Notes: generated from the sequence alone by a model not told the origin. 8,574 nucleotides of DNA from Candidatus Omnitrophota bacterium (GCA_020430005.1 JAGQKQ010000075.1:1-8574), one strand, 5' to 3'. Positions 1-5,865 are shown, counted from the first letter of the stretch. Program-made: numbers and translations.

Positions 1-121
1 CTTGTTCAACGCAGATACTGACAAATTGTCCGGGCCGGATTTTCTTGGCAATATTGGGTGCCGCAAAATCCATACGTTTGACGTTATTGGCGAGAAGTAT
101 CTTATTGGTAATTTTGAACAT
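1..121 (-). CDS. N-terminal fragment of an NfnA/SudB-like FAD/NAD-binding oxidoreductase subunit (partial)
   Basis: Forty codons are visible from an ATG at 121 running off the left edge. The peptide begins MFKITNKILLANN and continues through APNIAKKIRPGQFVSI. This is the usual opening of the ferredoxin-NADP reductase-like subunit annotated as sulfide dehydrogenase/dihydroorotate dehydrogenase-like FAD/NAD-binding protein (NfnA, SudB, PyrK relatives). In that family the short first strand, an 'AP.IA.KA.PGQF' segment and the first FAD-binding beta-barrel strands stand in this order. Such subunits pass electrons between NAD(P)H and ferredoxin or a partner glutamate-synthase-like subunit, which would be encoded beyond the window. 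No clear Shine-Dalgarno sequence precedes the ATG. It follows polX on the same strand after a 116-bp gap holding inverted heptad repeats, so co-transcription is uncertain. Family assignment rests on a short stretch; the exact paralogue cannot be told. Confidence 0.72.
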   Translation of the reverse strand, partial: MFKITNKILLANNVKRMDFAAPNIAKKIRPGQFVSICVEQ

Positions 122-141
122 ACTTGATTGGCTAATTATTT

Positions 142-234
142 GTAAAATGTAAAAAGTTGAATGTTTATACCGTTATTGTATTAAATGAAATAACCTGCCA
201 AAAAAACTTTTACTTTTAACCTTTTACATTTAAC
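142..234. repeat. Inverted AT-rich heptad-repeat pair between polX and the flavoprotein gene
   Basis: On the minus strand, three bases after the polX stop, four 7-nt units run without interruption from 234 to 207, alternating GTTAAAT/GTTAAAA with GTAAAAG. Read on the plus strand, four related units starting GTAAAAT and GTAAAAA occupy 142-169. The two arrays face each other across about 37 nt. Positions 142-158 can pair with 218-234 over 17 positions with one mismatch and one G.U wobble in the minus-strand transcript. The 14-nt block 207-220 is repeated at 221-234 with a single difference. A run of seven T (minus strand, 206-200) follows the first array. Structure is directly visible; function is unknown. 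It resembles the short tandem heptanucleotide repeats (STRR) known from cyanobacterial intergenic regions, arranged here as an inverted pair. Confidence 0.7.
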
Positions 235-237
235 TTC

Positions 238-1959
238 TTATTTTTTTATTGATTTCATCACTTGAGCAAGCGTTTGTGTATTAAGAACATCTTTCTTTGT
301 CAGCCAACCCCGCCGGGCAATGGAAACACCCAATTTCATATAATCCATATGGCTGACATTATGAGAATCGGTATTAATCGTAAATTTGACGCCCTGGCTC
401 CTGGCATAATACACGTTTTGGGAATTCAAGTCCAATCTAACCGGAAAGGCATTGATTTCCAAAAATACGTTATGATCAACAGCGGCCTGACACACGGCCT
501 TAAAATCCACCTCGTATGGTTCCCTCTTGCCGATATGACCACCCATGGGATGCGCGATAATATTGACATATTTACTCTGCATAGCGCGCATCAAACGCTT
601 GGTCAATGTCTTTGATCCCTGCTCAAAACCTGTGTGAATAGAAGCAATGACTATATCAAACTCGCTAAGTATTTTGTCATTATAATCTAAATTACCTTCC
701 GCGTCTATTTCAAGTTCTGTACCAAATAGGATACGGAAATTGCTATATTTTTTATTCAACGCATCGATTTCTTTTTTCTTTTTCTTCAGATCCTCCGGGG
801 AAACGCCACGCGCAATACGCAACTTTTGGGAGTGATCGCTGATCGCGAGATAGGAAAAACCGCGCTGCCGGGCCGCTTCGGCCATTTCTTCGATAGAATT
901 CTTGCCGTCCGACCATGTGGAATGGACGTGAAAATCACCTTTAAGATCTTTGAGTTCAATCAATTCAGGGAGTTTCTTTCCGGAAAAAATATCCTTTTCC
1001 CCGATATCCTCTCTCAATTCCGGAGGGACATAAGGCAAATCGAACGCCTCCAAACATTCTTTTTCCGTTTTAGACGCGACACACTGTTCCTTACGATCAT
1101 TGACCTTAAACACACCGTACTCATTAATTTTCATCCCTTTTTTAATGGCGGCCTGTCGTAATTTAATATTAAAATTCTTGGAGCCGGTAAAATACAAAAG
1201 CGCCGCTCCATAACTTTTTGTATCCACAACCCGTAAATCTACCTGCACATTGTCCGTGGTAAGAATAGATGACTTTGTATCCCCGTACGCGTTAATGCTT
1301 TTGACTTGTGGTAAATGAACAAACACATCCATAATGGCTTTGGGATCTTTCGAATCTATCAAAAGATCAATATCACGAATCGTCTCACGGCCCCGGCGCA
1401 AACTTCCGGCCGGGTTAATCTGTTTGACGGCTTTTAACTTTTTCAATTCTTCAATGAACGTTTCCGCAACACGGGAAGCCTTTCCCAAATTCATGCGTTG
1501 CTGGCCCTGTTCAACAATTTTGATACCATCAAGAATATTGGTCACCGTCTTTTCTTTAATCCCGGGAAGATCCAGCAGTTTTCCCGACTCCGCTGCCTTT
1601 TTTAACGACGGGATATCCTTCACCTTAAGTTCATCAAAAAACAATTTAGCCTTTTTGGGACCAACGGAAGGAATATGGATAACATCAAGAACTGTTTCAG
1701 GAACATCTTTGATCAGTTTTTCATAGGAGGACAAGCTGCCGGTTTCGAGAAACTCTTTTATCTTTTCCTGCATAGTTTTGCCGACTCCGGGAATGTCGGC
1801 CAAACGGTTTTCCTGTTCGACCACGGCAATGTCTTCCGCCAGTGCGTTAATATTCTCCGCCGCCTTGTAATAGGCTCGAACTTTAAAAACCAGATCACCT
1901 CTGATTTCCAATAGAGTTCCCATCTTGGTCAGAAGTTCAGCGATTTCTCTATTTTTCAT
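238..1959 (-). CDS. polX: DNA polymerase/3'-5' exonuclease PolX (family X polymerase with PHP domain)
   Basis: A bacterial PolX of 573 aa, a normal length. Family X polymerases fill short gaps in base-excision and break repair; the bacterial C-terminal PHP domain adds Mn-dependent 3'-5' exonuclease and AP-endonuclease activity. Residues 1-140 hold an N-terminal helical domain (KNREIAELL, FKVRAYYKAA) and helix-hairpin-helix motifs (IPGVGK near 55, IPSVGPKKA near 95, LPGIKEKT near 131). The palm has GSLRRG at 185-190, catalytic Asp196 and Asp198 in RDIDLLI, Asp241 in VDLRVV, and FTGSKNFN near 258. The PHP domain begins near 340: HVHSTWSDG (344-352), SDHS near 374, GTELEID with Glu415, His442, AHP with His470, and TDSH at 530-533. 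No metal ligand looks lost. The start is ATG at 1959, where the family N-terminus begins, with GGA 6 nt upstream. ATG 1965 is also possible. The frame stays open to 2106 but only by reading through a palindromic repeat. Confidence 0.95.
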   Translation of the reverse strand: MKNREIAELLTKMGTLLEIRGDLVFKVRAYYKAAENINALAEDIAVVEQENRLADIPGVGKTMQEKIKEFLETGSLSSYEKLIKDVPETVLDVIHIPSVGPKKAKLFFDELKVKDIPSLKKAAESGKLLDLPGIKEKTVTNILDGIKIVEQGQQRMNLGKASRVAETFIEELKKLKAVKQINPAGSLRRGRETIRDIDLLIDSKDPKAIMDVFVHLPQVKSINAYGDTKSSILTTDNVQVDLRVVDTKSYGAALLYFTGSKNFNIKLRQAAIKKGMKINEYGVFKVNDRKEQCVASKTEKECLEAFDLPYVPPELREDIGEKDIFSGKKLPELIELKDLKGDFHVHSTWSDGKNSIEEMAEAARQRGFSYLAISDHSQKLRIARGVSPEDLKKKKKEIDALNKKYSNFRILFGTELEIDAEGNLDYNDKILSEFDIVIASIHTGFEQGSKTLTKRLMRAMQSKYVNIIAHPMGGHIGKREPYEVDFKAVCQAAVDHNVFLEINAFPVRLDLNSQNVYYARSQGVKFTINTDSHNVSHMDYMKLGVSIARRGWLTKKDVLNTQTLAQVMKSIKK

Positions 1960-1968
1960 AAACATTCC

Positions 1969-2020
1969 GGGGACACGTACAAGTACGTGTCCCCTGCTTT
2001 GGGGTACGTTACACGTCCCC
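1969..2020. repeat. REP-like double palindrome (GGGGAC-type) at the polX start
   Basis: The left unit is a perfect palindrome: GGGGACACGTAC at 1969-1980, a 2-nt AA loop, and its exact reverse complement GTACGTGTCCCC at 1983-1994. The right unit at 2001-2020 pairs GGGG and ACGT (with one bulged T at 2005) with ACGT and CCCC around a 3-nt loop. A 6-nt linker separates them. Such GC-rich paired hairpins with a GGGGAC core resemble REP elements mobilised by REP-associated tyrosine transposases (RAYT, IS200/IS605-like Y1 family); no such gene is in this window. The element starts 9 nt after the lipoprotein stop and ends 3 nt before the upstream of two candidate polX start codons, so in mRNA a 12-bp hairpin would lie in the polX initiation region. 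The structure is certain; the REP/RAYT link is inferred from motif resemblance. Confidence 0.75.
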
Positions 2021-2029
2021 GATATAGGT

Positions 2030-2215
2030 TTAAAATCCGCCGAAAACACCCGGTGGTGGTTTGGGAAGTTTCTTGGCAATGGCCAGGGCTTTTTCCAGAA
2101 TAACAAACGGAACCTTGATCAACTGCAAGGGCGCCTTAAGCAAAGAGCAGCCGCTTTGTGTTACCATTAAACACATAAGAATACCAAGTACGGCATATTT
2201 ACGGATGGTTTTCAA
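2030..2215 (-). CDS. Small predicted lipoprotein, TTG start
   Basis: A 61-residue product if translation starts at TTG 2215. Residues 2-22 form a short signal peptide: KTIRK basic head, then a hydrophobic core (AVLGILMCLMV). It ends in TQSGC, a lipobox-like site with Cys23 as the likely lipidated residue; Gln at -3 is less common than Leu. The mature part is about 39 aa: a hydrophobic or amphipathic stretch (APLQLIKVPFVILEKALAIAKK) followed by a proline-rich tail (LPKPPPG) and Gly/Phe end. I recognise no domain. TTG 2215 is preferred over the in-frame ATG 2233 because GAGGAG sits 5 nt before it, the start overlaps the preceding stop as TTGA, and the signal peptide then has normal geometry. 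The preceding gene is 2212-2538 and polX follows beyond a palindromic repeat. Presumed membrane-anchored by a lipid; role unknown. Confidence 0.68.
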   Translation of the reverse strand: MKTIRKYAVLGILMCLMVTQSGCSLLKAPLQLIKVPFVILEKALAIAKKLPKPPPGVFGGF

Positions 2216-2538
2216 GAGATCTCCTCGATCCATTCCCGCCGCAAAAACTGTTTCTTAAGACGGCGACGTTGGACCAGTTCTTTTACAAGACTGTCGATAA
2301 ACGATTTTTCCCCTTTTAAAACGGCTTGATAGCGCACGGTAATCGCAGGTCGAACATAAACTTCACAGACATTGGCTTTCTGTTTTATTTTTTCAATTTT
2401 TTCCAATGGAATATATGTTTGCGGCAGATCCTGTCCCTGTTCATCTTTTAAAAACAATTTATGTTCACTTAGGACAATCCGTCCCGAAAAATGTTTTGAT
2501 CCTTCTTGATATTCACCTTGTCCATAAACAATTTCCAT
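2212..2538 (-). CDS. Small conserved-looking protein, possibly PH-like fold; function unknown
   Basis: 108 aa, not confidently recognised. The core (about residues 17-90) looks like a compact beta-rich domain: GRIVLSEHKLFLKDEQG, then TYIPLEKIEKIK, then alternating strands (CEVYVRPAITVRYQAVL) and a closing helix (KSFIDSLVKELVQ). The order 'strand, L..D/N.G, IPLE.I.KI' resembles bacterial PH-like or GRAM-type modules, but that is only a pattern impression. The C-terminus is strongly basic and aromatic (RRRLKKQFLRREW, 91-103), which might touch a membrane or nucleic acid. There is no signal peptide or transmembrane segment, so it should be cytosolic or peripheral. ATG 2538 shares one base with the stop of the preceding gene (TAATG), with AGG 8 nt upstream. 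Its own stop overlaps the TTG of the lipoprotein gene, so the three genes appear translationally coupled. Confidence 0.75.
   Translation of the reverse strand: MEIVYGQGEYQEGSKHFSGRIVLSEHKLFLKDEQGQDLPQTYIPLEKIEKIKQKANVCEVYVRPAITVRYQAVLKGEKSFIDSLVKELVQRRRLKKQFLRREWIEEIS
2221..2226 (-). promoter_or_regulatory. Shine-Dalgarno GAGGAG that selects the TTG start of the small lipoprotein
   Basis: GAGGAG on the minus strand ends 5 nt before TTG 2215, ideal spacing for initiation there. It lies downstream of ATG 2233, so it cannot serve that ATG. The stop of the preceding gene (TGA, 2214-2212) overlaps the TTG, which suggests coupled re-initiation. Confidence 0.65.
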
Positions 2539-2921
2539 TATGAAGACCTGTTTGAATCTGTCAACACCGCCTTTGCCGCCAATAGTCCATTCAACGCGGC
2601 AGGAAAGCCGGCGTAAACACTCATTTGCATAATCGTCTCTATAATCTCCTCTTTAGAACACCCGACATTTAACGCGTTTTGGATATGCACCTTTAACTGA
2701 GGCTCGGCATTACCCAGCGTTACCAAAGAAGCGATTGTAATCAGTTCGCGTTTTTTAAGGTCCAGCGCCTCCCGGGAATAAACGTCCCCGTACGGAAACT
2801 CAACAATCAGGCGGGTCATATCCGGACAGATATCCTTAAGCAATTCCTCCACTCGGGAGATCGCCTGCGGATCAATGGCATTTAATATTTTTAAACCTTT
2901 GTTGTAGCGTTCGTCGGACAT
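2538..2921 (-). CDS. Carboxymuconolactone decarboxylase family protein, PcaC-like, without CxxC
   Basis: 127 aa, about one CMD domain. The family signature is clear: LKKRELITIASLVTLG (55-70), a conserved His79 in LKVHIQNALNVGCSKEEIIETI (76-97), and MSVYAGFPAALNGL (100-113). This matches the PcaC branch (4-carboxymuconolactone decarboxylase) better than AhpD. The AhpD-type CxxC redox pair is absent; the only cysteines are Cys32 and Cys88, so a peroxidase or disulfide-reductase role is unlikely. No protocatechuate-pathway genes are nearby, so decarboxylation of carboxymuconolactone is not implied; many such genes are of unknown substrate. CMD proteins usually form all-helical trimers or hexamers in the cytosol. 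The gene starts 6 nt after the DUF3352-like gene, with no obvious Shine-Dalgarno sequence, and its stop overlaps the next ATG by one base. Confidence 0.88.
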   Translation of the reverse strand: MSDERYNKGLKILNAIDPQAISRVEELLKDICPDMTRLIVEFPYGDVYSREALDLKKRELITIASLVTLGNAEPQLKVHIQNALNVGCSKEEIIETIMQMSVYAGFPAALNGLLAAKAVLTDSNRSS

Positions 2922-2927
2922 AGGATC

Positions 2928-4982
2928 TTATAATTTAATATATGTCGTTCCTTCAAGCACGCCCTCACCGGAGACTGTTTTTGATCCCACCGTTTTTAAG
3001 GCCTGTAACCCTTTCAGAAACGGATAAAGAAAATCATTGATAAGCGCCTGGCGACCATCTTCATTATTGCTTTGACTATAATCCTGAATCATCATTTCTA
3101 TTTCGGGAAGTTGTTCTTTAAAAGCAGATACTTCTCCCCTTTTATAAGCAATATCATTTTTGATACTTTCCTTTTCCTGCTTTTTCATGGTCGTATCCAT
3201 ATTTTTCGTTTCAAAATTCCATATTTCATCATCGACTAGAAGGACTTTATTTTGCAGTTCTTCTATTTCTTGCTCTAAAATACTGATTTGGCTTTTCGTA
3301 TCTTGCAGTTTTTTCTCCGCCCCGGCTTGAAAAGCGACCTTCTTTTGTTCTTGAGAACCGGCCCAGGCATTGCCCCATTCCACAATATTTTCCAATCGGA
3401 GAAAAAATTTGTCCGACTTTAAATATTGGACATTGACCGCCTTATCCGTCAATCCTTTATTGACTTCCTTAAAAGACTCGTTTTCCAGCAGAGATAGTGT
3501 CTTGTCTTTCATTGTGTCGATAGAACTTTTCATCAATGCCCGATTTAATGTGATTAATAAATAGTTATCCAGAAACGCATAACTCGGCTGTACATCCGGT
3601 ATCGGAGAAGCCAGATACTTGATCGACATTCCATCGTATGTTTCCTCTTGAGGCATAATTAAAGGAACCTGTTGAATAAGCTTATCCATTAAAGTTCGAG
3701 CTTTGGTAAGATCACCCGTTTTGACGAATAGTGCCAGTTTGGGAACAGGAAAAAATCCTCCGGTTTGAATCTCAGTCATGTATCCCCCCAGTTCATTCCC
3801 AAACGCAGGAAGGATATCATCCTCAATACTCATTCCCAAGGTCTGTTCGACAGCCGCTATTCTTTGCGCGGAATGTCCCGGACTTTTGGCCAACTCTCTT
3901 TGAATTTCACTCCAGTAATAATTAAAATCCAAACACGTTCCCCAGTAATAGGCCATAACGTCCTTTGGAATAAACTGAATCGTTTTATTTTCGACCGGAC
4001 GGCAATTTGTATACAATTCGGCTAAGGCCGTATTTTTCATTTGGTCGATATTAAAATAAAAGTCTGACTTAATTGTAGAAAGGTTGGTATCAATATCTAC
4101 AGACACAGAGAATCCTTCAATACCGGAAAACGAACGTTCCAGATCATCCATCTCTTGACGAAACATTTCAGGATTGTCTTGTATATTGGGCAAGCTGTTC
4201 AACGCAGTCATCATGGAACGGAAATATCCCGCCATATCCCAAAAACTAAACACGTCCGGTGAAGCTATGGCATTTTTTCTGGCCTTCATAATAACCGCAT
4301 CTTCCGCCAAAGACGGTGCCGTCTTTTGATAAACATCGATCGCCTTTTTGGCCGGCGATTCTCCGATACCTAAAACCATCAAATCATTAAAACGGACAAA
4401 ACCGATTTCAGCATCACCGCCGTCTAACGGGATTAATTGGATTGTGTGTCCTTCATATTCCACTTTTCTAACGGTCACATTTTTTCCAAAATTATTGACG
4501 AAACGAGACAAGAATTCCGCCGCCTGAACATCGGCGCTGACACGGGTCACCAAGAAAAGCCCTCCGAATACTTTTTCCAACATCTTAGCCTCACTCATAT
4601 CCTGCATATTACTATAATCAAAGTCAGTCGGATAAAAGGCAACGGCAACATCTGTACTTAAAAATTTCTTGTAGATATTCTGCGCGTCCGGGCCGGTAAT
4701 GTTATCAAGAAATTTCTGAACGTCTTCTTGTTGAACAACAGTGTTGTTTAATTCTGAAAAAAGACTTTTAAAATCGATTTTTTTCCAGTTTTTCCACACA
4801 TCCGTAGAGATAATCTTTTGTCTATTGTTTTCAACATCGGAAAAACGTGTGTAAAATATCGCGCCGGATGGAAGAACACTTTCCATATCCGCGCTGGTGT
4901 TGGAATAAAATTGAGTATAAGCGTAATATCCGGCCCCACCTAAAACAGCCAGTAAAAGTACGATGAGAATAAATTTCTTCAT
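2928..4982 (-). CDS. DUF3352-like membrane-anchored protein with C-terminal coiled coil
   Basis: 684 aa. Residues 4-24 (FILIVLLLAVLGGAGYYAY after MKK) form an uncleaved signal anchor; the rest should lie outside the cytoplasmic membrane. The long alpha/beta body has features I associate with DUF3352-type proteins: an early 'LPSGAIFYTRFSD' strand (37-49), repeated 'VSADVQAAEFLSRFV' and 'KTGDLTKARTLMDKL' helices, 'DNYLLITLN' (472-480), and a closing VSGEGVLEGTTYIKL. Function of this family is unknown. About residues 545-635 form a charged heptad-rich segment (KKLQDTKSQISILEQEIEELQNK core, then KKQEKESIKND onwards) that likely folds as an antiparallel coiled-coil hairpin inserted before the final DUF3352 portion. 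Translation starts at ATG 4982 with GGGGAGG four bases upstream, the strongest ribosome-binding site in the operon. It begins 21 nt after the TatD stop and is followed by the PcaC-like gene after 6 nt. Confidence 0.8.
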   Translation of the reverse strand: MKKFILIVLLLAVLGGAGYYAYTQFYSNTSADMESVLPSGAIFYTRFSDVENNRQKIISTDVWKNWKKIDFKSLFSELNNTVVQQEDVQKFLDNITGPDAQNIYKKFLSTDVAVAFYPTDFDYSNMQDMSEAKMLEKVFGGLFLVTRVSADVQAAEFLSRFVNNFGKNVTVRKVEYEGHTIQLIPLDGGDAEIGFVRFNDLMVLGIGESPAKKAIDVYQKTAPSLAEDAVIMKARKNAIASPDVFSFWDMAGYFRSMMTALNSLPNIQDNPEMFRQEMDDLERSFSGIEGFSVSVDIDTNLSTIKSDFYFNIDQMKNTALAELYTNCRPVENKTIQFIPKDVMAYYWGTCLDFNYYWSEIQRELAKSPGHSAQRIAAVEQTLGMSIEDDILPAFGNELGGYMTEIQTGGFFPVPKLALFVKTGDLTKARTLMDKLIQQVPLIMPQEETYDGMSIKYLASPIPDVQPSYAFLDNYLLITLNRALMKSSIDTMKDKTLSLLENESFKEVNKGLTDKAVNVQYLKSDKFFLRLENIVEWGNAWAGSQEQKKVAFQAGAEKKLQDTKSQISILEQEIEELQNKVLLVDDEIWNFETKNMDTTMKKQEKESIKNDIAYKRGEVSAFKEQLPEIEMMIQDYSQSNNEDGRQALINDFLYPFLKGLQALKTVGSKTVSGEGVLEGTTYIKL

Positions 4983-5003
4983 GATTCCTCCCCTAACTAA
5001 TCA

Positions 5004-5792
5004 TTAACTTTGAAATTTCTGAAAATTGAAAAATGTTTCTGCGTTATTGTTTAAGATCGATAAGGTTTTATCTTCCGATACATTTTTTAATTTAGAGTAC
5101 GCTGATAATGTCTTTAACACATCTTTCGGTTCGGCCTTAAACCCCTCATCATCCGTATCACGGTTTTTATAAAAAACCGGAGAATCGGTTTCAATCAATG
5201 TTTGCTCAATCGGCGCGTAGCTCATGGCTTCTCTCGATTGCGGACTATACGCCACCGATGGCGATGTCGATACATAATAACCGGCATCTAAAATATCTTT
5301 TAGAACATCCACCGGACCGCTATACCAATGAAATAACGCCTTGGTTAAACCCGTTGCTTTTGTTCGGTCAAAGGCTTCCCGCCATGTGCCACGGGTATGG
5401 ATAATCGCCGGCAGATTGGTTTCTCTGGCAACGTTTAAAAAGGCCTGAAACACTTCCCGCTGTTCATCCTTTTTTTCTTTGTCTTTACGTACCCACTTGT
5501 ACCAAAAGTCTAAACCAATTTCTCCGACAGCAATAATGCGCGAAACATTTTCCTTTATAAGATCTATGCAGGCCGCCACATCATTTCTATCGGCATCCGA
5601 AGGATGCATACCAAGCGCTGGATAAATGATCGGATTCGAATATTCTTTGGCAATTTCAAGTGTGCGTGTACAGGATTTCAAACTAATGCTAACGGCAACG
5701 ACACCTTTAACCCCCGTCTGAACAGCCCGCTCTAACGCCGGGGAAAGGTCTTCGATATGATCAAGATGCGCATGCGTATCGTATATATTCAT
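5004..5792 (-). CDS. TatD-family metal-dependent hydrolase/DNase
   Basis: 262 aa, normal TatD length. TatD proteins are cytosolic TIM-barrel metal enzymes of the amidohydrolase superfamily with 3'-5' exonuclease activity on DNA or RNA, linked to oxidative DNA-damage repair. Visible ligands: THAHLD with His7 and His9; GEIGLD with Glu91; IIHTRG with His132; FHWYSG with His155; ETDSP with Asp203. GMHP at 61-64 and a terminal NNNAETFF (248-255) are also typical. Two departures from Escherichia coli TatD: HWYSG replaces the common HCFSG, and a lysine-rich stretch (WVRKDKEKKDEQREVF, 100-115) follows the Glu motif. The latter pattern recalls archaeal-type TatD-like proteins, so substrate preference may differ. 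It lies second in the operon, 73 nt after dtd; that gap is filled by heptad repeats reaching the ATG and has no Shine-Dalgarno sequence. I leave the symbol open because tatD, ycfH and yjjV paralogues cannot be separated here. Confidence 0.9.
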   Translation of the reverse strand: MNIYDTHAHLDHIEDLSPALERAVQTGVKGVVAVSISLKSCTRTLEIAKEYSNPIIYPALGMHPSDADRNDVAACIDLIKENVSRIIAVGEIGLDFWYKWVRKDKEKKDEQREVFQAFLNVARETNLPAIIHTRGTWREAFDRTKATGLTKALFHWYSGPVDVLKDILDAGYYVSTSPSVAYSPQSREAMSYAPIEQTLIETDSPVFYKNRDTDDEGFKAEPKDVLKTLSAYSKLKNVSEDKTLSILNNNAETFFNFQKFQS

Positions 5793-5865
5793 TGTCTATG
5801 TGATCCGTTTTCTATGATCCGTGATCCGAAGCACAACCGAACACAGACCACTGATCACAGACCAC
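5793..5865. repeat. Heptad-periodic repeat with inverted halves filling the dtd-tatD gap
   Basis: The whole 73-nt gap has a 7-nt register, from the base after the dtd stop (5865) to the base before the tatD ATG (5793). On the plus strand, TGATCCG occurs at 5801-5807, 5815-5821 and 5822-5828, all in phase. ACAGACC occurs at 5843-5849 and 5857-5863, separated by one 7-nt unit ACTGATC, still in the same phase. The 12-mer at 5815-5826 pairs with 5853-5864; the only two non-Watson-Crick positions become G.U wobbles in the minus-strand transcript, which is the coding one. The last three bases before tatD complete ten heptads plus three. Function is unknown. It has the same design as the AT-rich repeat at 142-234 but a different unit. 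Confidence 0.72.

Noticed and set aside
175..201. TTGGCA and TACAAT on the minus strand as a promoter for the flavoprotein gene.
   Set aside because: The spacer is only 15 nt and the region is AT-rich, so a match of this quality is not convincing.
200..234. Rho-independent terminator after polX, because seven T follow the first heptad array.
   Set aside because: No GC-rich hairpin lies directly before the T run; the pairing partner of the array is further downstream at 142-169.
262..1726. Several long plus-strand open frames opposite polX, and similar ones opposite the DUF3352-like gene and the helicase.
   Set aside because: They have low-complexity or Phe/Ser/Arg-rich composition, no family features and no upstream signals, and they overlap well-identified genes in full.
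1960..2106. Start of polX at ATG 2106 giving a 622-residue protein.
   Set aside because: The extra residues are encoded by palindromic repeat and by the lipoprotein gene in another frame, and the PolX family begins at the KNREIAELL segment.
2216..2233. ATG 2233 as the start of the small lipoprotein.
   Set aside because: No ribosome-binding site precedes it; GAGGAG lies downstream of it and serves TTG 2215. It would put acidic residues ahead of the signal peptide. It is kept only as an alternative.
2537..2564. TTGACA and CATAAT 16 nt apart on the minus strand, an internal promoter before the 108-aa gene.
   Set aside because: The -10 would overlap the gene's start codon, so it could not drive that gene. 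It lies in PcaC-like coding sequence and is probably chance, though it could help transcribe the genes further down.
2538..2921. AhpD-type alkylhydroperoxidase.
   Set aside because: The CxxC redox motif required for that activity is absent; the sequence pattern is PcaC-like.
5793..5865. CRISPR-like array.
   Set aside because: Units are 7 nt with no spacers, far from the 25-40 nt repeat and spacer pattern, and no cas genes are present.
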